Position numbers and translations under genes: made by a program. The notes under the pieces were generated by a model that was not told the DNA's origin, did not search any database, and was given only the letters and a program-made list of their open reading frames with translations. This document shows, piece after piece, positions 1 through 4,561 of a stretch of 6,472 bases of DNA. This stretch comes from Deltaproteobacteria bacterium RIFCSPHIGHO2_12_FULL_43_9. GTDB lineage: Bacteria > Bdellovibrionota > O2-12-FULL-43-9. The stretch's first letter is position 1, and every line of letters begins with the position of its first letter. The DNA lies in NCBI GenBank assembly GCA_001798265.1, contig MGRR01000109.1, positions 1 to 6,472 of the forward strand. The letters run 5' to 3'.

Positions 1-11
1 GATCTAGCACA

Positions 12-61
12 GTCATCCCGGCGAAAGCCGGGATCTGGATTCCCGCTTTCGCGGGAATGAC
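12..61. repeat. Imperfect 50-bp palindrome of two short hairpins (dispersed GTCATTCCCGC-type repeat)
   Basis: The unit starts GTCAT and ends ATGAC. It holds two stem-loops: ATCCCGGC/GCCGGGAT with a GAAA loop (15-34) and ATTCCCGC/GCGGGAAT with a TTTC loop (39-58). The two halves are also near-complementary to each other, so a single long cruciform centred near 36-37 is possible. Repeats of this form (GTCATTCCCGCGAAAGCGGGAAT, often followed by CCAG or CTGGAT) are known as dispersed intergenic elements in many bacteria, and are REP-like or MITE-like. No transposase is visible. It lies just upstream of the acyltransferase gene and might act as a transcript-end hairpin for whatever lies to the left. 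Confidence 0.85.
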
Positions 62-110
62 AAGATGACGGGAATGACAAAACGCGGGAATGACAAGATA
101 ACGGGAATGT
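51..110. repeat. Tandem degenerate half-units (CGGGAATGACAA, four copies)
   Basis: The CGGGAATGAC motif that closes the palindrome recurs with CGGG beginning at 52, 69, 85 and 102, a spacing of 17, 16 and 17 bp. The linkers are similar (AAGATGA, AAAACG, AAGATAA). The fourth copy is degenerate: GACAA becomes GTAAT, and this last piece abuts the ATG at 112. The pattern looks like local amplification of one arm of the dispersed repeat. The spacing, near 1.6 helical turns, does not by itself suggest protein binding. Confidence 0.8.
103..107 (+). promoter_or_regulatory. Possible ribosome-binding site supplied by the repeat
   Basis: GGGAA at 103-107 lies 4 nt before the ATG at 112 and is the only purine-rich stretch close enough to serve the acyltransferase. 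It is also part of the last degenerate repeat copy, so the match may be incidental. An in-frame TGA at 91-93 rules out a start further upstream than 94. Confidence 0.35.
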
Positions 111-111
111 A

Positions 112-909
112 ATGAAGGCTTTTTTCGGGAAAAGATTAAGGGATAAATTAAATTTTCAGGCCTTAAGAAAGCTGGATAGGGAAGAGCTGATTTATCAGGT
201 AATGCCCAAGCTTATTTTAGAGCTTATGGAGAAATATTTTAGAATTGTGGTTGAAGGTATTGAAAATATTCCGAGAAGAGGAAAGACATTGATAGTTGCA
301 AATCACAGTGGGTTCACGGGGTTTGATGCAGTAATGATTGGATATGAGGTATTTAAGAAAAAGCATAGGATACTCCGACCGTTGGTTCACAACCTGTGGT
401 TTTCCCCGCAATGGAAGGTTGTTGCGACAAGCGTAGGATTCGAGATTGCGAGCAAGGAGAAGGGCATTGAGTTATTACGGCACAATAGGATCTCTTTGAT
501 ATTTCCAGAGGGAGAGGAGGGGAATTTTAAGCCATTTTCAAAAAGATATCAGCTGCAGGAATTTAAGCGTGGCTTTGTAAGGATGGCCATGGAAACCCAG
601 GCCCCCATAATACCAACCTATGTAATTGGGGCAGAGGAGAGTAATATTACTCTTTCGCAGCTCTCCTTAGTCAAACATTTATATGGTGCCCTTGTTCCAA
701 TTCCCTTAAATGTTCTCCCATTGCCGGCCAAATGGAAGATAGGTTTTCTTCCCCCCATTGATATGTCTAAATATACAAAAGAGGATGCCTCCAATAGGGA
801 GCTGGTGCATAAAATTTCAAGAGATGTTCAGTGCTCAATTCAAGATAGGATAAATTCTGAATTAAAAAAGAGAAAATTTGTCTTCTTCGCAGACAGGTGG
901 CATGGATAG
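112..909 (+). CDS. PlsC-like lysophospholipid acyltransferase family protein
   Basis: 265 residues. The acyltransferase block I is NHSGFTGFD (His65, Asp72), which is the longer-spaced H-x6-D variant seen in a PlsC/MGAT-like subgroup often written NHSGGLPFD. Block III is FPEGEEG (131-137), followed by KPFSKRYQLQEFKRGF (140-155) and the block IV-like APIIP (164-168), then VIGAEES, all in the order of that subgroup. By family knowledge such proteins move an acyl chain from acyl-CoA or acyl-ACP to a lysophospholipid or related acceptor at the inner face of the cytoplasmic membrane; the actual acceptor cannot be read from sequence. No convincing transmembrane helix is seen, so peripheral membrane attachment is likely. 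The start at 112 is the first ATG after an in-frame stop (91-93) and sits at the edge of the repeat; Met31 (ATG at 202) is an alternative but would remove an N-terminal part that looks coding. The stop is 5 bp from the convergent small gene. Confidence 0.88.
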   Translation: MKAFFGKRLRDKLNFQALRKLDREELIYQVMPKLILELMEKYFRIVVEGIENIPRRGKTLIVANHSGFTGFDAVMIGYEVFKKKHRILRPLVHNLWFSPQWKVVATSVGFEIASKEKGIELLRHNRISLIFPEGEEGNFKPFSKRYQLQEFKRGFVRMAMETQAPIIPTYVIGAEESNITLSQLSLVKHLYGALVPIPLNVLPLPAKWKIGFLPPIDMSKYTKEDASNRELVHKISRDVQCSIQDRINSELKKRKFVFFADRWHG

Positions 910-939
910 AAAAACTATTGGTTTTGGGGCTTTTCTATC
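905..939. terminator. Inverted repeat between convergent genes; weak bidirectional terminator candidate
   Basis: GATAGAAAA (905-913) pairs perfectly with TTTTCTATC (931-939) around a 17-nt loop. It spans the stop codons of both the acyltransferase (907-909) and the convergent small gene (915-917). A competing smaller pairing exists within it: AAAAC (911-915) with GTTTT (921-925). The stem is AT-rich with no strong GC core and no separate U-tract, so termination is possible rather than shown. Confidence 0.3.
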
Positions 940-1109
940 TCTTCGCAGTGGGCGCAAGGTTGCGCTACGCGATATGCAAGACCCCTGGCAAAGCTTTGAA
1001 ATTTACCCCTTATGCCCTGCATGATGGTTACTGCTATGACCAGCATAAGGGCCATTAAAAGTAGGTATTCTACTACGCTTTGGCCGGCTTCCTGCTTGCG
1101 CATGTTCAT
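915..1109 (-). CDS. Small Flp/class III signal peptide-type prepilin-like protein with C-terminal CxxC
   Basis: 64 residues. The N-terminus is short and basic (MNMRKQEAG), followed by QSVVEYLLL and a hydrophobic segment to about residue 30. This is the architecture of type IVb (Flp) pilins and class III signal peptides: predicted cleavage after Gly9 leaves Gln at +1, Glu14 at +5 and Tyr15 at +6, the Glu-Tyr pair typical of Flp-type prepilins. The mature chain would be about 55 residues: one membrane helix, a basic segment (KFQSFARGLAYR) and a tail with C-A-H-C at 52-55. Met3 (codon 1101-1103) is an alternative start. There is no Shine-Dalgarno site, but a plausible -10 lies just upstream. No tad/cpa assembly genes are in the window, so it may be an orphan processed by a prepilin peptidase elsewhere. 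The name is from motif only; a pilin, a pseudopilin and a membrane peptide with another role are all possible. Confidence 0.68.
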   Translation of the reverse strand: MNMRKQEAGQSVVEYLLLMALMLVIAVTIMQGIRGKFQSFARGLAYRVAQPCAHCEEIEKPQNQ

Positions 1110-1124
1110 AATAACAAGTATACA
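1096..1124 (+). promoter_or_regulatory. Candidate sigma-70-like promoter for the tlpA-like gene
   Basis: TTGCGC (1096-1101), a 17-nt spacer, then TATACA (1119-1124). This is a 3/6 and 4/6 match to the consensus with ideal spacing. Transcription would start about 6-8 bp later, at 1130-1132, right at the ATG of 1133, implying a leaderless or near-leaderless mRNA; this agrees with the lack of any Shine-Dalgarno sequence before that ATG. It lies inside the 5' end of the opposing small gene. Confidence 0.4.
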
Positions 1125-1146
1125 AATAAAATATGGTTAATCGCAA
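1117..1146 (-). promoter_or_regulatory. Candidate sigma-70-like promoter for the small prepilin-like gene
   Basis: Read on the minus strand: TTGCGA (1146-1141), an 18-nt spacer, then TATACT (1122-1117), a 5/6 match to TATAAT. The predicted start at about 1109-1111 coincides with the ATG at 1109, again implying a leaderless message. Its -10 overlaps the -10 of the opposite promoter over the palindrome GTATAC (1118-1123). Confidence 0.4.
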
Positions 1147-1675
1147 AGCATTAGTTTTTTTGGCTATATTATTTATGGCCTTTGTGGCGATTTTAACCCT
1201 TCAGGGTCTTAGGCTTAAAAGGGCGGGTAGTGTCGCTACGATTCTCAAGGTGGGGGATAGTGCCCCGGCCCTAGATTTTACAACCATCGCGGGGGAGAGG
1301 CTCTCGCTGAATGGCCTGAAAGGGAAGGTTGTTTTGGTAAATTTTTGGGCAACCTGGTGCCCACCATGTATTGAAGAGATTCCCTCCTTAGTTAAGACCT
1401 ATAGTGAACTAAGGGAAAATGGGCTTGAAATATTGGGATTTAGCATAGATTCTAACGGTAAAAAAATAGTTCCTAATTTTGTTAAAGAGCACAATATCAA
1501 TTATCCGGTTATTCTGGATGTTGATCAGAAATTTGCCAGAGACTTCTCTGTTTTTGGGGTCCCTGAAAATATATTGATAGACAGGAATGGTAGGATTGTA
1601 GCAAAAAAATATGGGGCGGATAATTGGACAGATCCAAAGATCAGAAAAGAGTTAACCAATCTTCTTTTGAATTAG
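1133..1675 (+). CDS. Membrane-anchored TlpA/ResA-like thiol-disulfide oxidoreductase
   Basis: 180 residues. An uncleaved N-terminal signal anchor (about residues 6-24, after a basic MVNRK) is followed by one thioredoxin-like domain from about residue 38. It has the AlkyHydroperoxide/Redoxin-type entry VGDSAPALDFTTIAG, the strand VVLVNFWATW and the active site W75-C76-P-P-C79. The cis-proline region is FGVPENILID (Pro144), where the family usually has VPxTFLID. This arrangement is that of TlpA, ResA and CcmG-like proteins, which act on the outer face of the cytoplasmic membrane, mostly as thiol reductants in cytochrome c maturation or for other extracytoplasmic proteins. No cytochrome maturation gene is nearby, so the client is unknown. 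The ATG at 1133 has no Shine-Dalgarno site; Met15 would cut into the anchor, so 1133 is preferred. The PAP2 gene follows after 5 bp, suggesting one transcript. The divergent neighbour ends in a CxxC motif. Confidence 0.9.
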   Translation: MVNRKALVFLAILFMAFVAILTLQGLRLKRAGSVATILKVGDSAPALDFTTIAGERLSLNGLKGKVVLVNFWATWCPPCIEEIPSLVKTYSELRENGLEILGFSIDSNGKKIVPNFVKEHNINYPVILDVDQKFARDFSVFGVPENILIDRNGRIVAKKYGADNWTDPKIRKELTNLLLN

Positions 1676-1680
1676 TAAAA

Positions 1681-2337
1681 ATGGAACAAAAACCACCAAT
1701 TACATGGAATACCAAGCTCAGATATTCTCTCCCGCTATGCGCCTTTTTTGTGATCTCCTATGTAATCCCAAACAGGGTCCAATTTATAGAACCCAAAACC
1801 CTGCCATTGTTGTTTGTCGACAATATTATTCCATTAATCCCGTGGACAATTTTTATCTATTTAACGGAATATTTTATTTATTTTGTAGTACTAATTTTTA
1901 TATTCGATAAATTAACGTTCAGACGCTTACTGCTCTCTTTTATGTTTATGTTTTTAATTAGCATGATAGCCTTTTTTCTTTACCCAACAATTTTGCTCGA
2001 AAGACCGGTTGTTAATGGAACCGGAACAGCCTATTTTCTATTTAGGTTTCTGCATTTTGTCGATAATCCAGTTAATTGTTTTCCCAGTCAGCACGTCGCG
2101 ATTGTTTCTATCCCCGGAATGATTTTTTGGAGAGAAAGCAGAAAAACGTCCATTTTGTTCTGGCTTTGGGCTATCTTGGTTTCAATTTCTACATTGACCA
2201 TAAAACAGCACTATGTTGTAGATGTATTTGGGGGTTTACTCCTTGCCGCATTCTCGGTTGTTTTGGCGGACAAATTCAATAAAGAAGGATTTAGGGAGAA
2301 GCTCCCGGCATTGTTTCAGAAAATGCTGCCAAATTAA
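1681..2337 (+). CDS. PAP2-superfamily (inositolphosphotransferase-like) integral membrane protein
   Basis: 218 residues from the ATG at 1681, with about six hydrophobic segments (roughly 14-30, 42-60, 62-75, 82-101, 139-150, 156-174 and 180-197; some may be merged). The PAP2 signature is recognisable: a reduced motif 1 around E107-R108-P109, motif 2 FPSQHV with Ser136 and His138, and motif 3 S-x-x-T-x-x-x-HYVVDVFGG with His177 and Asp181. The SQH in place of the usual SGH, and the N-terminal DNIIPLIPWTIFIYLTEY stretch, resemble the PAP2_3 / Aur1-Ipt1-like subgroup. Members hydrolyse or transfer lipid phosphates at the membrane; the substrate here is unknown. An in-frame TTG at 1624 with upstream GGGGCGGA would add 19 residues overlapping the thioredoxin gene; that extension is polar and not PAP2-like, so the ATG is preferred although it lacks a clear ribosome-binding site. 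It probably shares a transcript with the gene before it. Confidence 0.85.
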   Translation: MEQKPPITWNTKLRYSLPLCAFFVISYVIPNRVQFIEPKTLPLLFVDNIIPLIPWTIFIYLTEYFIYFVVLIFIFDKLTFRRLLLSFMFMFLISMIAFFLYPTILLERPVVNGTGTAYFLFRFLHFVDNPVNCFPSQHVAIVSIPGMIFWRESRKTSILFWLWAILVSISTLTIKQHYVVDVFGGLLLAAFSVVLADKFNKEGFREKLPALFQKMLPN

Positions 2338-3317
2338 ATTTTAGAAATTATCTCTCCGACAGCGGAGTTTCTGCTGTTAAAAATAAAATACCACGGGGGG
2401 AATTTTTTCTTTAGGGTCTGTAGGTCGTCCTTCTTTAGAAGCCCGAGCTTTTCAAGCAGCGCAACGGCTATAATTGGAAGTGGGCGATGAGATCCGTCCT
2501 CGCATTTTATTGCGATTCCAATTTTTTTATTTGGGATGGCAATACAAAGTAGACCTTCCGCTCCACCTTTTACTATTACTGAGCCCTTAAAATATTCCAT
2601 CAACTCGGTATCTACCCTGTTTGTTCCCGCTATTATCCATGGATTCTCAGACATAATCTTCCCAATTTTCCCAACGCTGGATTTCCCAAATTCATCAGCC
2701 ATCCTTGCAAATGTTAATGCCATGGCTTGTAGGGGGAGCGCGACGTTCGGAAGGCCGCATCCATCTATACCAAAAGACATGTCATCAATGGAAACGCCGG
2801 AATATTTGTTTAAAAGCAAAATTATGAGTTTTTGAATCTCATTCTTAATAGAGAAGTAATTTTTATAATCCAAACCAAGTAATTTAGTGGCGGCAAGAAT
2901 CCCCGCATGCTTTCCGGAGCAATTATGATAGATAGATTTTTCACTTAACCCTTTTTTTACAAGCCTTCGTGACGCGGGGCCGTAAAATGGTAAGGTTTTG
3001 CCGCAATGCAGATAACTTTGAGGGATTCCCCCCTTTTTTAAAATACTTTCAACCAGTTGAATATGTTTTGCTTCGCCGGAATGAGAGGCTGCTATAATTG
3101 CCAGCTCTTTTACACTGAATTTAAATTTATCAATAGCCCCACTTTCCAGGACAATAGCTGCCTGAATGGGTTTCATGGCAGACCGAAAAAAGGTCTTGAA
3201 ATTTGGATCTCCGTAGCCGAACAATGTTTCGCCGTCAGATTTGACAACAGCGATATGTCCACGATGAATCGATTCCTGTCCTTCACCCCTGGTTGTAATT
3301 GTTAAGATGTTTCCCAA
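2334..3317 (-). CDS. L-asparaginase II family protein (PF06089, Rhizobium etli AnsA-like), last gene of the hut operon
   Basis: 327 residues, near the usual length for this family. Visible conserved blocks are TRGEGQESIHRG (9-20), RSAMKPIQA (45-53), AASHSGE (76-82), HNCSGKHAG (131-139), DGCGLP (185-190), KGGAEG (250-255) and EDGSHRP (273-279). From my memory of the R. etli enzyme ReAV, its Ser48/Lys51, Ser80 and metal ligands Cys135, Lys138 and Cys189 map at a constant offset of two to Ser46/Lys49, Ser78, Cys133, Lys136 and Cys187; Lys250 may match its second catalytic lysine. The family hydrolyses L-asparagine to aspartate and ammonia in the cytoplasm and is unrelated to the E. coli AnsA/AnsB fold. 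The start codon is TTG, preceded by a strong AGGGA. It overlaps hutI by 16 nt, so is likely translated by coupling. Position after hutI, with no HutG or FTCD visible, makes a role on an N-substituted glutamate conceivable but unproven. Its stop shares TTAA with the PAP2 gene. Confidence 0.9.
   Translation of the reverse strand: MGNILTITTRGEGQESIHRGHIAVVKSDGETLFGYGDPNFKTFFRSAMKPIQAAIVLESGAIDKFKFSVKELAIIAASHSGEAKHIQLVESILKKGGIPQSYLHCGKTLPFYGPASRRLVKKGLSEKSIYHNCSGKHAGILAATKLLGLDYKNYFSIKNEIQKLIILLLNKYSGVSIDDMSFGIDGCGLPNVALPLQAMALTFARMADEFGKSSVGKIGKIMSENPWIIAGTNRVDTELMEYFKGSVIVKGGAEGLLCIAIPNKKIGIAIKCEDGSHRPLPIIAVALLEKLGLLKKDDLQTLKKKFPPWYFIFNSRNSAVGEIISKI
2354..2370 (+). terminator. Weak hairpin downstream of the PAP2 gene
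   Basis: CTCCG (2354-2358), ACAG loop, CGGAG (2363-2367), then TTT. It starts 17 nt after the PAP2 stop on the plus strand. The stem is only 5 bp and the T-tract only three bases, and it lies inside the 3' coding end of the convergent asparaginase gene, so it may be chance. Confidence 0.2.
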
Positions 3318-4561
3318 GTATTTTCCCTGCGTATCATCTTCCCAGCTATAAAAACTGAGGATATTTGGTTTACACTAAAGTGGTATGGAAGGCATTCATA
3401 GGATGGGGATCCAAATATTGCAAGATCTGCCCTTGTTCCCTGCTCAAGAAAGCCGTGGTTGGTTAAAGAGAGAGCCTGTGCCGCATTAAAGGTTATCGCA
3501 GTGATTACCTCTGGAACCGTCATCTTCATCTGGGAACAAGCAATGGTTGAAATAAGCATCAAGTTACCAGTCATGCATGTGCCTGGATTCCAGTCTGTCG
3601 ATAATGCAATTGGAAGGCCGTGGTCGATAAATTTTCGCGCTGGAGGGTAAGCTGTCCCAAGAAAGAAAGCGGCTCCCGGAAGAAGAACCCCGATAACCCC
3701 GGATTTTTTAAGAGAAGCAAGATCTGTATCACTCAAATGCTCCAGGTGATCAGCAGAAATTGCACCCATTTTTGCCGCAAGTGATGCACCACCAAAATTC
3801 GATAGCTGTTCAGCATGGATTTTGATTTTTAGACCATGTCTGACAGCAATCTCCAAAATCTGTTTTCCCTCATCGGGAGTGAAATAGTTCTTTTCTATAA
3901 AAATGTCACAGAATGTCGCCAGTTTTTCTTTTGCCACCTGAGGGATTAAATTTTCACAAAGAATTTGTATGTATTTTTCGCGATTATTTTTAAATTCAGG
4001 CGGGATTGCATGGGCCCCAAGAAATGTTGGAATGATTGTTAAGGGTAACTCTTCCTTAAGTTTTTTAATTACTTTTAATATCTTTATTTCATCATCAACC
4101 GTAAGTCCGTAGCCACTTTTGATTTCTAATGTTGTTATGCCGCGTGACATCGATTCCAAAACCCTTGTCCGGGATAAACTAAAAAGTTCGTCAAAAGTTG
4201 CTTCGCGAGTAGCCTTTACCGTGGATAAAATTCCACCCCCGGCATCCGCAATATCACGATAGCTTTTTCTTTCGGCCCTCATAGCGTATTCGTGGCTTCT
4301 ATCCCCGGCAAATACAATATGTGTGTGGCAATCAATCAGGCCAGGAAGAACAACTGCACCCTTTAAATCTATTTGCATCTCATTTGAAAATTCCTTTGGA
4401 AGTTCCCTCTCTTGTCCGACCCATCTGATTTTTTCATCAAAAACGACGGCAGCATTTTCAATGATGCCCAAATCCTCTTTTGTAGGCTTAACGCCTCTAT
4501 TTGCTCTTGCCCCGGAGAGTGTCAGGCATTCTTTTATTCCCTTCAGTACGGTTAGGTTCAT
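3302..4561 (-). CDS. hutI: Imidazolonepropionase
   Basis: 419 residues, full length for the family. It catalyses the third step of histidine degradation, hydrolysing 4-imidazolone-5-propanoate to N-formimino-L-glutamate in the cytoplasm. It is an amidohydrolase-superfamily metal enzyme. The metal-site residues are visible: HxH at His79/His81 in GLIDCHTHIVFAG, His249 and Glu252 in KIHAEQL, His272 in SADHLEH, and Asp323 in ALSTDWNPG. Family blocks TLEIKSGYGL (144-153) and LGAHAIPPEF (181-190) are also present. The C-terminus returns to the small composite domain (GTRADLAIF). The ATG overlaps the hutU stop as ATGA, and a GGGGA on the minus strand (4570-4566) precedes it. Its 3' end overlaps the asparaginase gene by 16 nt. 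It is therefore an internal member of a tightly packed operon. Confidence 0.97.
   Translation of the reverse strand: MNLTVLKGIKECLTLSGARANRGVKPTKEDLGIIENAAVVFDEKIRWVGQERELPKEFSNEMQIDLKGAVVLPGLIDCHTHIVFAGDRSHEYAMRAERKSYRDIADAGGGILSTVKATREATFDELFSLSRTRVLESMSRGITTLEIKSGYGLTVDDEIKILKVIKKLKEELPLTIIPTFLGAHAIPPEFKNNREKYIQILCENLIPQVAKEKLATFCDIFIEKNYFTPDEGKQILEIAVRHGLKIKIHAEQLSNFGGASLAAKMGAISADHLEHLSDTDLASLKKSGVIGVLLPGAAFFLGTAYPPARKFIDHGLPIALSTDWNPGTCMTGNLMLISTIACSQMKMTVPEVITAITFNAAQALSLTNHGFLEQGTRADLAIFGSPSYECLPYHFSVNQISSVFIAGKMIRRENTWETS
3324..3328 (-). promoter_or_regulatory. Ribosome-binding site deciding a TTG start
   Basis: On the minus strand AGGGA (3328-3324) lies 6 nt before TTG (3317-3315), inside the last codons of hutI. 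No ATG or GTG start fits the conserved N-terminus of the asparaginase (TRGEGQESIHRG), so this site supports TTG as the real initiation codon. Confidence 0.7.

Noticed and set aside
12..110. CRISPR array
   Set aside because: The units are 16-17 bp apart with no unique spacers of 25-40 bp, and the core is palindromic as in dispersed REP-like elements. No cas genes are present.
1..110. Insertion sequence or integrated mobile element at the left edge
   Set aside because: Only the small palindromic repeat is visible. No transposase, integrase or target-site duplication can be seen in the window.
217..411. Open frame on the minus strand inside the acyltransferase gene
   Set aside because: It is antisense to the catalytic NHSG...FD region, with no domain or start signal.
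1624..1680. TTG-initiated 19-residue extension of the PAP2 protein
   Set aside because: A GGGGCGGA lies upstream, but the extension is polar, does not resemble family N-termini, and would overlap the conserved thioredoxin C-terminus. The ATG at 1681 gives a normal-sized protein.
2294..2306. GGGAG-AAG-CTCCC hairpin as terminator of the hut operon on the minus strand
   Set aside because: The stem is only 5 bp with no following T-tract on the minus strand, and it lies within the PAP2 coding sequence.
2536..2835. Open frame on the plus strand inside the asparaginase gene
   Set aside because: It mirrors the coding strand of a conserved enzyme and its product is low in recognisable features.
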